DNA of 32,094 nt from UBA7672 sp031419455 (GTDB taxonomy: Bacteria > Pseudomonadota > Alphaproteobacteria > Caulobacterales > Hyphomonadaceae), in contig JANOKS010000086.1 of assembly GCA_031419455.1 (NCBI GenBank), positions 1-32,094 on the forward strand, read 5' to 3'. A program made the position numbers and the translations under genes. Under the pieces are notes generated by a model. It did not search any database, had not been told where the DNA came from, and was given only the letters and a program-made list of their open reading frames with translations. This document shows positions 23,000 to 30,859 of this stretch, in pieces (positions within the stretch are counted from its first letter, which is position 1; the number at the start of each line of letters is the position of its first letter).

Positions 23000-23062
23000 T
23001 GGGCAACGACCAGCTGGAGTGCTTCGCATCGCGCAATGCGGAGCGCAGTCTGGCGCCTACCC

Positions 23063-23389
23063 CTACTTGATCTTCACCATCGCCGTGCCCTGTGCGCCGG
23101 TCACGTCGAACGAGTCGCCGGATTTCTTGCCGGTGGGATAGAGCACGCACTCTTCCGGCGTCGCATCTGTGGACGTGCACAGCTTCTCGCCATCGATGCG
23201 CCACTTGCCCGTCGCGACGCCATCCATCGCGGAGAACGTCCCGTCAGGCTTGTAATCGACATCGACCAGGAAGCCTTGAATGTCGAGCACGATGCCTTTC
23301 GTGGTCACTTCCTGCAGCGTCGTCGCACCCTGCGCCAATGCCGGCGCAGCCACTGCTAGCGCCGCCAGTCCTGCAATCATCGCTCTCAT
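23063..23389 (-). CDS. Small secreted protein, paralogue 2 of a tandem pair
   Basis: 108 residues with signal peptide MRAMIAGLAALAVAAPALAQ. The mature part shares a pattern with the gene at 23417: TTKG, DGT, G-W-IDG-KLCT, E-C, YP-GKK-GD-F, ending in V-KI. Two conserved cysteines probably form a disulphide in the periplasm. The second ATG (23389) is preferred because AGGGG lies six bases before it; an ATG two codons earlier at 23395 is possible. Likely cotranscribed with its paralogue 27 bases upstream. Function unknown. Confidence 0.8.
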   Translation of the reverse strand: MRAMIAGLAALAVAAPALAQGATTLQEVTTKGIVLDIQGFLVDVDYKPDGTFSAMDGVATGKWRIDGEKLCTSTDATPEECVLYPTGKKSGDSFDVTGAQGTAMVKIK

Positions 23390-23396
23390 GTCCATC

Positions 23397-23432
23397 CCCT
23401 ACTGATTGATCTTGCCCTACTGATTGATCTTG
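23397..23432. repeat. 18-bp tandem duplication at a gene end
   Basis: CCCTACTGATTGATCTTG occurs twice back to back (23397-23414 and 23415-23432). The right copy holds the last codons and stop of the secreted-protein gene at 23417; the left copy repeats these codons and stop just downstream. Probably a recent slippage duplication. Confidence 0.9.
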
Positions 23433-23767
23433 ACGGTGATCTCGCCAAGCGTGGCGTGCGTCGCCTTGAATTCGTCGCCCGGCTTCTTGCCGGCCGGATA
23501 GGCGGTGCAGCTCTCGCCCAGCTGCGAGACGGTGCACAGCTTGTCGCCGTCGATTTTCCACGTGCCGCCGCCAAGCTCCTGGCCGTCGACCGTGGCGGTG
23601 TAAGTGCCATCGGCTTTATAGGCCATGGCCAGCGCCATCGCCTGGCCCTGCATGTCGGCCTTCACGACCGTGCCCTTGGTGGTCACATAGTCGAGCGTGG
23701 TCTTGTCCTGCGCGAAAGCAGGCGCGGTAAGCGCGATGCACGCTGCCGCCAACATCAGTTTTCTCAT
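23417..23767 (-). CDS. Small secreted protein, paralogue 1 of a tandem pair
   Basis: 116 residues, signal peptide MRKLMLAAACIALTAPAFAQ. The mature protein follows the same pattern as its neighbour at 23063: TTKGTVV, YKADGTYTA, GGGTWKIDGDKLCT, GESCTAYPAGKKPGDEF and a final VKINQ. A strong GGGGAGG-type site lies just before the ATG at 23767, so the longer reading frame to 23803 is not needed. The duplicate genes differ at many positions, so the gene duplication is old, unlike the 18-base repeat at its end. No function known. Confidence 0.82.
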   Translation of the reverse strand: MRKLMLAAACIALTAPAFAQDKTTLDYVTTKGTVVKADMQGQAMALAMAYKADGTYTATVDGQELGGGTWKIDGDKLCTVSQLGESCTAYPAGKKPGDEFKATHATLGEITVKINQ

Positions 23768-23877
23768 GGGGAGGTCTCCGTCCTCGGGTTTTTCACCGCG
23801 CACCCAACCCGTCGCGGCGACGAAAACCTACCAGTTTACAGAGAACCAGCAAACCCGCCTTTGCACATCCACCGCAG

Positions 23878-25074
23878 TTACGCAGCGCGCTCCGGCATCA
23901 TCGCCTCCAGCTTCGCGCGCGGCCACGTCTCCGCTGCGGTCAGGGCGGGGCGCACCGGCCAGATGCGCGGCGAGCAGAGAAAGTTCACCCCCTCGCTCAT
24001 GAAATGGTGCGCATGCTCGGCATGCAGGTCGCCCTCGACGCTGACGAACACGCCCTGCGCGCGCGCCAGCTCCACCGCCGCAGAGATGCGCGCATAGATT
24101 TCCGCCCGCAGCCCCGGCTGCCGCAGCGCCCCGGGCGGCAGCGTGAACCCGATCGCCGCCGGCTGCAGCTTGAGCACGGACGCAATGTCCGGCTCCGCCC
24201 AGCTGAGCCCCAGCGCGATCCGCGGCGCGTAGGGGCGCAGCCCGCGCATGATATCTTCCAGATAGATCCGCGGATAACCCGCCTCGACGCAGCTCACCCG
24301 CATCACCCGATAGCGCATCAGCCGCGCATCGAATCGCGTCATTGCCTGCACCATGCGTGCAAGCCCCTGCGGCCCATGCACGCTGGAGACATGCATCGCG
24401 ACGCCCACCAGCGCGCGTCCGCTGCCGGCAAACAGCGTGCGTATGTCCGCTTCGGACGCCAGCAACTTGCGCTCGTCCATGTCGGCATGGCGATGGCTTG
24501 CCTCGTCCCAGTCCATCGGCAGTCCCGTTGCGCGATCCAGCGGCGAGATGAAATACGTCGCCAGAGCCCCGCGCCGCGCATCCCACACCGGCGTGTATCC
24601 CATCGCGATCTCGCTTGGGCAGCGCGTTGCCGTCAGCGAAACAGGCTCGCGCGCGGCGTTGAGCATCGCGCCGAACATCGCGGCGAAATCATCAATGCCC
24701 ATCGCATTGTGCTGCGCGCCGATCTGCATGTCGTCGAGATCCGGGTCGCCGAGGAAGTATGCGTTCAGCTCCTTCGTGATCCTCTGCGCCGCCGCATCCG
24801 CGAGAAAGCCGGTGAAGGCCCCGAACACCAGCAGGAATCCATCCGCCCCCGTCACCAGCACATCGTCCGGCGCTATGCGTCGCGAAATGAAATGACGCGC
24901 CACCAGGTTCACCCGGTCGCGTTTCTCGCTCCACCGCTCGCCATAGCGCGCACGAATCCCGGCCAGCCCGATGAACTGGAACTGCGCGACGTCCAGCGTG
25001 GCCCGTCCGTTCGCCAGCCGCCGGATGCGTTCGGCGAGGTTCAGCCCGCCCTGCGTTTCAATCTCTTCGCCCAT
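23878..25074 (-). CDS. Degenerate GGDEF/EAL-like protein of unknown function
   Basis: 398 residues, no signal peptide. Residues about 50-110 look like a worn GGDEF domain: RHFISRRIAPDDVLVTGADGFLLVFG, with GADGF in place of GGDEF. Residues about 185-375 follow the layout of an EAL domain: TYFISPLDRATGLP for the first strand, RYRVMRVSCVEA, IYLEDIMRGLRPYAPRIALGLSWAE in place of the DDFG region, LKLQPAAIGFTLP, and VFVSVEGDLHAEHAHHFMSEGVNFLCSPRIWP at the end. The EAL triplet and metal-binding acids are missing, so it should neither make nor cut cyclic di-GMP; binding or signalling is possible. The assignment is by eye. A GGTTTAAACC palindrome lies 64 bases upstream. Confidence 0.7.
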   Translation of the reverse strand: MGEEIETQGGLNLAERIRRLANGRATLDVAQFQFIGLAGIRARYGERWSEKRDRVNLVARHFISRRIAPDDVLVTGADGFLLVFGAFTGFLADAAAQRITKELNAYFLGDPDLDDMQIGAQHNAMGIDDFAAMFGAMLNAAREPVSLTATRCPSEIAMGYTPVWDARRGALATYFISPLDRATGLPMDWDEASHRHADMDERKLLASEADIRTLFAGSGRALVGVAMHVSSVHGPQGLARMVQAMTRFDARLMRYRVMRVSCVEAGYPRIYLEDIMRGLRPYAPRIALGLSWAEPDIASVLKLQPAAIGFTLPPGALRQPGLRAEIYARISAAVELARAQGVFVSVEGDLHAEHAHHFMSEGVNFLCSPRIWPVRPALTAAETWPRAKLEAMMPERAA

Positions 25075-25137
25075 CTCACTCTACGGCAGTCGCCTGCCGA
25101 TCCTCCGCATGGGAGGGTGCGACGGAGGGATGAGAAA

Positions 25138-25149
25138 CGGTTTAAACCG
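25138..25149. promoter_or_regulatory. 12-bp palindrome CGGTTTAAACCG
   Basis: Perfect palindrome in the 132-base gap between the GGDEF/EAL-like gene and the GT4 gene, 64 bases before the former's start. It could be a regulator site. Chance occurrence in a region richer in A/T than its surroundings cannot be excluded. Confidence 0.25.
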
Positions 25150-25206
25150 GACCAGCAAATTGAATGGATAACCCACCGCTAACCACGCGGGCGGGCTGGG
25201 TTTCTT

Positions 25207-26247
25207 TCAACGCGGAGACTCTCTCGCCACCCGCTCATAGAACGCCAGCGAGTCCCGCACGAACGCCGCGCGCGTGAACGTCGCCTCGTAGCTTGCGCGT
25301 CCACCGGCCACGAGACGGTCAGCCAAACCCGGCTCTTCGATCACCCGCCGCATCGCATCGGCCAGCGCATCGACATTGTTCTTCGGAATCAGGAGCCCGT
25401 TGACGTCATCGACGACATAGGCCGCCGGCCCAACGGCATCAGCGGCAACAAGAGGCCGCGAGGCCGCCCACGCATCCACCGTCACCGTGCCGAAAGGCTC
25501 ATAGCGGGATGGGAAGGCGACGAAGGTCGATGCCGCCAGCAGCGCGCCGCGATCATTGCGCCAGCCGAGAAACCGCACGCGATCATCCAGCCCCAGCCGC
25601 GTGCAATGCGCTTTCAGCTCCGCCTCTAGCGGACCATCGCCCGCGATCCACACATACAGCCCCGGAGTTTTCGCCGTGGCGTCAAGAAGCGTATCCAGCC
25701 CCTTCTTCTCATGCAGCCGCGCCAGCGCGAGCGCCACAGGCGTATCCGCCGGCGTGTTCAGGGCGACGCGATCCGCGGGCGCAACGCCTGCAAAGTCCGC
25801 ATACGTATGGATGATCGCCGCGCGATTTTCCGGCACGCCCTGGTCTCGGATATGGCGCAGCAGATCCTTCGTCAGCCCCACATGCCACTCGCAGTTCGTG
25901 AAACGCGCCAGCTTGTAATAGCCGCCATACCAGGCGATCGACCGCGCCCGGAAAGACGCCGGCGCAAACTCCCCCGCACGCCCCATCCAGAACTCCGCCA
26001 CATCCGGCCTGAACTCCCGGATCAGCCTGCCGATCGCCCCCCGCGTCGGAAACGGCCACAGCTTGTTGAAGCTCGCCGTCTCGACCCGGATGCCCTTGTC
26101 GCGAAAGCTGCGGAGGCGAAATTCATTGTCCGGCCGCGTCACGACAGCTTGCTCCACGCCGGCATCGGCGAGCGCCATCACGCCCTCCAGCATGATGTTC
26201 TCCGCCCCGCCTTCCCTGGCGCCGGCCATGACATGAAGAACGCGCAT
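25207..26247 (-). CDS. GT4 family glycosyltransferase
   Basis: 346-residue GT-B glycosyltransferase. The N-terminal domain opens MRVLHVMAGAREGGAENIMLEGVMALADAG, the acceptor-side fold with the GGAE loop. The C-terminal domain holds ALARLHEKKGLDTLLDA, GDGPLEAELKAHC, VRFLGWRNDRGALLAAS and PSRYEPFGTVTVDAWA, where the usual E-x7-E nucleotide-sugar motif reads E-x7-D. Likely adds a sugar to a surface polysaccharide or lipid; donor and acceptor unknown. No membrane helix. It is downstream of the alcohol dehydrogenase on the same strand with a 71-base gap; no other polysaccharide genes adjoin it. Confidence 0.88.
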   Translation of the reverse strand: MRVLHVMAGAREGGAENIMLEGVMALADAGVEQAVVTRPDNEFRLRSFRDKGIRVETASFNKLWPFPTRGAIGRLIREFRPDVAEFWMGRAGEFAPASFRARSIAWYGGYYKLARFTNCEWHVGLTKDLLRHIRDQGVPENRAAIIHTYADFAGVAPADRVALNTPADTPVALALARLHEKKGLDTLLDATAKTPGLYVWIAGDGPLEAELKAHCTRLGLDDRVRFLGWRNDRGALLAASTFVAFPSRYEPFGTVTVDAWAASRPLVAADAVGPAAYVVDDVNGLLIPKNNVDALADAMRRVIEEPGLADRLVAGGRASYEATFTRAAFVRDSLAFYERVARESPR

Positions 26248-26318
26248 TGCTATTGCCCAGGATCGAGGAGCGGCTGGATATCGCCTTCAAGGAGTCGTGG
26301 CAAACGGACTCTCTCGCA

Positions 26319-27322
26319 TCACCATTCGACACTGATCTTGCCGAAGTGCTGGTTGGATTCCTGCCGGCGGAATGCGTCGGCCAGCTTCTCCAGCGCAAAC
26401 GACTGGTCAAGCACCGGCTTGATGCCATTCGCCTCGATGGCGCGGACCATGTCCTGCTGATGCTGGTGCGCGCCGACCGTGATGCCGATCAGCCGGATCT
26501 GCATGCTCATCAGCAGGGCCGTGTTGATCGGGCCCGCATATCCCGCCAGCACGCCGATCAGGGAGATATGGCCGCCGAGCCTGCTCGCGCGCATGGACTG
26601 TTCAATCGTTCCCGCGCCGCCGATTTCCACGACGTGATCGACGCCGCGTCCTCCGGTGAGCTTCTTGGCCGTCCGGCCCCACTCCACATCGTCCTTGTAG
26701 TTGATCACGTGATCGGCGCCGAGCGCCTTCAGTCGCGCGGCCTTGTCCGTATTCGACGTGGTGGAGATCACCGTCGCGCCCGCTGCTTTGGCGAACTGCA
26801 GCGCAAAGATCGAGACCCCGCCCGTGCCCTGAGTCAGCACAACGTCGCCGGCCTTGATGTTTCCATTGACGACGAGCGCACGCCACGCGGTCAGGCCCGC
26901 ACAGGTAAGCGTCGCCGCCTCGGCGTGCGAAATCCTTTGGGCGATCTTGTGAACGATGTTGCCGGCGCCGTGACGACCTCACGCGCATAGCCGTCAGCGC
27001 GGTCACCGGGGACGGTGCGAAGAAGCTCGACAGTCGCTTCCCCGCCATGCCAGTCGGGAAAGAATGTAGAGACGACATTGTCGCCAGACGAGAACTCCGT
27101 GACGCCGTCGCCGACCGCAGTGACAACGCCCGCACCATCCGACATGGGGATGCGATCTTCCTCGACCGGGATCGCGCCCTTCACGACGAGATAGTCGTGA
27201 AAGTTGAGCGAAGACGCATGCAGTCGCACGGTGATCTCGCCGGGTCCGGGCGCCGCCGCGGGCGCGCTGCCGACATGGATATTGTCGAGCCCGCCGGGCT
27301 TCTTGAGGCGCATGGCTTTCAT
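26319..27322 (-). pseudogene. Zinc-independent MDR alcohol dehydrogenase, single-base frameshift
   Basis: Medium-chain NAD(P)-dependent oxidoreductase (quinone oxidoreductase/MDR7-like) of about 334 residues when the frame is repaired. The N-terminal half, MKAMRLKKPGGLDNIHV to GYAREVVTAP and SPKGF, is in one frame; HAEAATLTCAGLTAWRAL, GTGGVSIFALQFAKAAGATVI and the rest to FGKISVEW are in another. The break falls at a TTT run (AAA at 26931-26933 on the given strand): one extra T would restore SPKGFSHAEAATL. The total span is one base short of a multiple of three, as expected. Both halves look conserved, so the lesion is recent, or a base was missed in sequencing. No catalytic zinc ligand pattern is seen. 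Confidence 0.85.
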
Positions 27323-27585
27323 GGGTGGTCCCTTTGTTCGGCCGGTATCTCGACGTCGGGCGTCAAGACGCTGAGGCGTATCAGCAAACCCTACACGCCC
27401 GCCGATTCTGTTGGAATGTCCGCCCAGGCTCAAAAGCCGTCCACCGGCTGCGTTGGTCTCCGCCCGGACGTCTCGCGACGGCAAGCCCGCATTTCTCTAG
27501 GGAAAATGACGCTGTTTGCCTCACAAACAGCGGTTGTCCCCCGGCGCCTTCCCGCGTAGTTTCCGCGCGCTTTCCGGAGACGTTT
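27323..27585. promoter_or_regulatory. Divergent promoter region with a 9-bp dyad
   Basis: 263 bases between the MDR gene and the GST-like gene. CGCTGTTTG (27510-27518) and CAAACAGCG (27524-27532) are exact inverses around CCTCA, about 55 bases before the GST-like start. The dyad could be an operator for one or both genes or an RNA hairpin in the GST leader. No other gene is seen here. Confidence 0.45.
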
Positions 27586-28911
27586 ATGTCCTATCGCCTG
27601 TTCGGGGCCGAGACCTCGGCCTATTCCACCAAGATGCGCTCCTACCTCAAATACAAGGGCGTTGCGTTCGACTGGACGCCGCGCACCGAGGAAAGCGAGG
27701 ACGAGCTGAAGCGCGTCTCGCGTTTCCCGACACTGCCCATCCTGGTGACGGCCTCGGGCTTCGCCGTGCACGACACCACGCCGATGATGGAGGCTCTCGA
27801 AGCCGACAGCCCAGAGCCCTCAGCGACTCCCGCCGATCCCGCGCTCGGCTTTCTCGCCTGCGTGCTGGAGGAATACGCCGACGCCTGGCTTGCCAAGACC
27901 GTCTTCCACTATCGCTGGACGCGCAAGAAGGACCAGCGCCTCGCCGCCGCCCGCGCCATCGACGACTACTACGTGACCAGCGCGCCGCCCAACCGCAAGG
28001 CCGCCGAGGATCTCGCGCTCGAGACCATGACCGGCCAGCTCAAGACCATGCAGCTCGACGGCGAGCTTGGCGACGTGCTGGAGAAATCCTTCAAGCGCTT
28101 CGTCAAGCTGCTCGACGAGCACCTCCGCAAACACCTCTTCATCTTCGGCGAGCGTCCCTCGATCGCGGACTTCGCCATAGCCGGCCAGCTGATCCAGATG
28201 ATGAAAGATCCGACGCCCGCCAAGATCATAGAGAAGGACGGCGAGTTCGTCGCGAAGTGGTGCGAGTTCATGTCGGCGCCCACCGCGTCCGGGCCCTTTG
28301 CGGCGCTGGACGATCTCAAGGAAACCCTCGCCCCACTGTTCCAGGACGACCTCGCCCTGTTCTTCCTGCCGTGGGCTGCGGAAAATCTCGAAAGCTCGCT
28401 CGCCGGCGCCGAGACCTTCACCGTCACGCTCGGCAAGGACGCTGTCACGCTAACCCCGCTGCGCTCGGCCGCGCGTTCCTTCCGCGAACTGCGCCGCAAG
28501 TTCGTGACGGGGCAGGCGATCGACACGCTCAAGGCGTTCACCGACGAGACCACCACGACCGTTTTCCTGCTCCGCCCGCAGCGCACCGACATGCGCCCGA
28601 CGCCTGTCCCGCAGCATGCGATTGAGCCCGGCGCCGATGGCGAGGAAGTCGCGGCCGAGGCCGACACCTCGCCAAAAGACGAAGCTGCATCCGAAGCCGG
28701 TCCCGAAGCTGGGGATGGCCGTCCACGCCGCCGCCGCCGCCGCGGCGGCAAGGGCGCAGCCGCCGACGCCGCTGCCTCCATGTCCACGGACCAAACCGAC
28801 ACATCCGAGGAAGAGGCCCCCATCGCCTTCACCGACGAAGGCGTCGATGTCGAACCGCCCTCGGCGGAAGACGATCTCCCGCCGGCCGAGCGCGCTTCCG
28901 ACGAGCCCTGA
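27586..28911 (+). CDS. Glutathione S-transferase-like protein with a long disordered tail
   Basis: 441 residues. The first 80 form a thioredoxin-like GST N-terminal domain: MSYRLFGAETSAYSTKMRSYLKYKGVAFDW and FPTLPILVTASGFAVHDTTPMMEAL, with the cis-Pro and glutathione-contact pattern. A helical GST C-terminal domain follows to about 245 (RPSIADFAIAGQL). Then comes an extra domain of about 100 residues, and an acidic low-complexity tail with the basic patch RPRRRRRRGGKG near 380-395. GSTs are usually about 210 residues, so this is twice the normal size. The start at ATG 27586 has GGAGACG before it. The tail suggests nucleic-acid or protein binding, which is inference. Followed by rhomboid after 20 bases. 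Confidence 0.8.
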   Translation: MSYRLFGAETSAYSTKMRSYLKYKGVAFDWTPRTEESEDELKRVSRFPTLPILVTASGFAVHDTTPMMEALEADSPEPSATPADPALGFLACVLEEYADAWLAKTVFHYRWTRKKDQRLAAARAIDDYYVTSAPPNRKAAEDLALETMTGQLKTMQLDGELGDVLEKSFKRFVKLLDEHLRKHLFIFGERPSIADFAIAGQLIQMMKDPTPAKIIEKDGEFVAKWCEFMSAPTASGPFAALDDLKETLAPLFQDDLALFFLPWAAENLESSLAGAETFTVTLGKDAVTLTPLRSAARSFRELRRKFVTGQAIDTLKAFTDETTTTVFLLRPQRTDMRPTPVPQHAIEPGADGEEVAAEADTSPKDEAASEAGPEAGDGRPRRRRRRGGKGAAADAAASMSTDQTDTSEEEAPIAFTDEGVDVEPPSAEDDLPPAERASDEP

Positions 28912-28931
28912 CGCCCGCCAGGAGCGCCGCG

Positions 28932-29564
28932 ATGGACCCGTTCTCCCTGCTGATGAAAGCGCCGGTCAACCTGGCGCTGCTGGCGCTCAACATCGGCCTG
29001 TCCATCGCCGCATTCCAGAACGCGCGCCTGCTCGACAGGCTGATGTTCGACGTCAGCCGCATCAGGCAGAACAAGGAATGGTATCGCTGGGTGACATCCG
29101 CCTTCATCCACGGCGACCCGACGCACCTCTTCTTCAACATGCTGGCGCTGTTCTTCTTCGGGCCCATCCTTGAGGTGAGCCTCGGAACGGTTGGGTTTCT
29201 GGCAATCTATCTTGTCTCGCTGATCGCCGGCTCGGCCTGGACGTGGATGGAGCATTTCCGGGATTCCAACTACCGCGCGCTCGGCGCGTCCGGCGCCATC
29301 TCAGGCGTCACCACCGCCGCGGCGCTCTTCTTCCCGTTCTCGACGATCTACCTGTTCTTCGCCGTGCCGATGCCGATGATCGTCTTCGCGCTGGGCTACA
29401 TCATCTGGTCTGCCGTTGCGTCCGCTGGTCGTTTGCGCGATGGCGTGGGCCACGCGGCCCATCTCGGCGGCGCGCTTGCAGGCGCTGTCATCGTCTGCGT
29501 CCTGTGGCCCGAAGCGCCCCAGGCGATGATCAATCAGCTTGCGGACAGGCTGCGCGGCTTCTGA
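28932..29564 (+). CDS. Rhomboid family intramembrane serine protease
   Basis: Membrane protease that cleaves transmembrane segments of substrates. 210 residues with six hydrophobic helices. The catalytic dyad is Ser120 in LGASGAISG and His177 in HAAHLGGALAG; Asn69 in HLFFNMLALFFFG supplies the oxyanion side. The L1 loop WVTSAFIHGDPTHLFFN is typical. AGGAGC (28920-28925) precedes the ATG. It follows the GST-like gene after 20 bases and precedes a small lipoprotein gene after 27, so the three probably form an operon ending at the terminator at 29967. Confidence 0.92.
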   Translation: MDPFSLLMKAPVNLALLALNIGLSIAAFQNARLLDRLMFDVSRIRQNKEWYRWVTSAFIHGDPTHLFFNMLALFFFGPILEVSLGTVGFLAIYLVSLIAGSAWTWMEHFRDSNYRALGASGAISGVTTAAALFFPFSTIYLFFAVPMPMIVFALGYIIWSAVASAGRLRDGVGHAAHLGGALAGAVIVCVLWPEAPQAMINQLADRLRGF

Positions 29565-29591
29565 TACGGGTGCTCCAAAGGGAGGACTATC

Positions 29592-29930
29592 ATGATCCGC
29601 ATTTCCGCAACCATTCTCGCCATCGCCAGTCTCGCCGCCTGCGGCGCCGGCGGCAGCGACTTCGCGACCAAGACCACCGCCGCCTGCATCAAGGAACAGG
29701 GCCAGCCCGCCGCCGCCAAATGCGCCTGCGAGGTCGCCATCGTCGAGAAGGAACTTAACGACAAGGAGAAGAAGGCCATCCTGCTGTCGCTGGAACAGGG
29801 CGACAACGCCACCACGGAATCCGGCATGAAGGCCATGACGGACGCCAGCATCACCATGGCCGACATGATGTCGATGGGCATGAAGATGATGACGCTCAGC
29901 GCCAGGGCCGAAACCGAGTGCAACAAGTAG
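29592..29930 (+). CDS. Small lipoprotein of unknown function
   Basis: 112 residues with MIRISATILAIASLAAC, a lipoprotein signal with a clear L-A-A-C lipobox. The mature part carries three further cysteine-containing blocks (TAACIKEQG, AKCACEVA and a final TECNK) that may form disulphides in the periplasm, and a Met-rich helix MADMMSMGMKMM. Methionine and cysteine clusters can bind copper, but nothing else here supports that role. GGGAGGAC precedes the ATG. Last gene of the GST-rhomboid run. Confidence 0.8.
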   Translation: MIRISATILAIASLAACGAGGSDFATKTTAACIKEQGQPAAAKCACEVAIVEKELNDKEKKAILLSLEQGDNATTESGMKAMTDASITMADMMSMGMKMMTLSARAETECNK

Positions 29931-29966
29931 GGCTGGCCTGACCACGCCCCGCACAAATAGAAGAAA

Positions 29967-30003
29967 AGCGGCGCGTCCCGTAAGGGCCGCGCCGCTCTCT
30001 TTC
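29967..30003. terminator. Bidirectional intrinsic terminator
   Basis: AGCGGCGCG (29967-29975) pairs with CGCGCCGCT (29988-29996); the loop can pair further through CCC/GGG. On the + strand CTCTTTC follows; on the - strand the stem is followed by TTTTCTTC. It ends the lipoprotein operon and may also end the hsp20 transcript from the right. Confidence 0.75.
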
Positions 30004-30086
30004 GAGGGATCCAGGCCAGCCGCCCCGGGGGGAGGGAGAGGGCCGGCCGGCTCACCTCGCGTCTCTTCGACAGGTTTTCAGATCGG

Positions 30087-30103
30087 AATACCTGTCCGGT
30101 ATT
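30087..30103. terminator. Weak hairpin downstream of hsp20
   Basis: AATACC (30087-30092) and GGTATT (30098-30103) pair around five bases, 22 bases past the hsp20 stop on the minus strand. A/T-rich and short, so a minor terminator or transcript-end hairpin at best. Confidence 0.25.
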
Positions 30104-30125
30104 TCAAGACCCTCTTTTCAACGTG

Positions 30126-30596
30126 TCAGGCTGCAGAAGCCTTCCGCGCGTCGATCACCTTGGGCGACTGTTCCGCGCCGATCGAAATCTTGCGCGGTTT
30201 CATCGCTTCCGGCAGCTCGCGCTTCAGCTCGATGCGCAGCAGGCCATTCTTCAGATGTGCGCCGCTCACCACCACGTGATCGGCCAGCTGGAAGCGCCGG
30301 ATGAAGCCGCGCTCGGCAATGCCGCGGTGGAGGAATTTGCGGTTTTCCGTGCCGCCATCCTTCTTGCCGATGACGATCAGCTGGCTTTCCTTCACTTCAA
30401 GATCGAGATCATCGTCGCCGAACCCGGCCACGGCCAGTTCGATCGCGTAGGCGTTATCGTCGTCGGTGGACTGCTCGATATTGTACGGTGGATAGCCCTG
30501 TACGCCATCAAGCCTTGTGGCCGTGTCGATCAGGCTGGCAAGCCGGTCGAAACCGACAACGGTGCGATAGAGGGGGGAAAAATCGAAATTGCTCAT
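30126..30596 (-). CDS. Hsp20/IbpA family small heat-shock protein
   Basis: Small heat-shock chaperone of 156 residues that binds unfolding proteins and holds them for refolding. N-terminal MSNFDFSPLYRTVVGFDRL is the IbpA-type start; the alpha-crystallin domain runs from YPPYNIEQ through DDDLDLEVKESQLIVIGKK and FLHRGIAERGFIRRFQLADHV to LKNGLLRIELKRELPE, and the C-terminal ISIG is the I-x-I anchor. Its leader contains a ROSE-type hairpin covering the Shine-Dalgarno, so translation should rise with temperature. Single gene, ended on the minus strand by the hairpins at 30087 or 29967. Confidence 0.95.
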   Translation of the reverse strand: MSNFDFSPLYRTVVGFDRLASLIDTATRLDGVQGYPPYNIEQSTDDDNAYAIELAVAGFGDDDLDLEVKESQLIVIGKKDGGTENRKFLHRGIAERGFIRRFQLADHVVVSGAHLKNGLLRIELKRELPEAMKPRKISIGAEQSPKVIDARKASAA

Positions 30597-30665
30597 TTCT
30601 GTCCTCGTTCAAGCAACAGTCGGGCGCGAGCTGCGTCCGCTTGGGTTGACGTGCAGCGGCCATTC
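30597..30665 (-). promoter_or_regulatory. ROSE-type RNA thermometer in the hsp20 leader
   Basis: In the minus-strand RNA CUGUUGCU (30619-30612) pairs with AGGACAG (30605-30599) around a six-base loop. The pairs are C-G, U-A, G-C, U-A, U-G, then an unpaired G, then C-G and U-A. This is the defining ROSE hairpin, in which UUGCU masks the AGGA Shine-Dalgarno and melts on heating. The AGGA ends five bases before the ATG. ROSE elements have further hairpins at the 5' side; the boundary at 30665 is a guess. Confidence 0.75.
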
Positions 30666-30859
30666 GCGGCGCCACCTGATGGTCTGCGCCTTGGCCGCCA
30701 AGGCCCGCATCTGCGCAGCCTCGCGGATTGAGTTGGGAATGCGCCTCCCCGCCTTCAAGACCGGGGCCTTCAAGACCGGGCCGTCAAGGCCGGGTGGTCA
30801 AGTGACGCCGACGCGATAAAGTCGTGTTGAATCGCCGTCCGGGTTCGTCAGGAAAAGAC

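Noticed and set aside
26247..26990. 247-residue + strand frame opposite the alcohol dehydrogenase
   Set aside because: It mirrors the conserved dehydrogenase on the minus strand and has no motif of its own.
26319..27322. Two separate dehydrogenase genes
   Set aside because: The two pieces are consecutive halves of one MDR protein with no start signal between them; one base restores a single gene.
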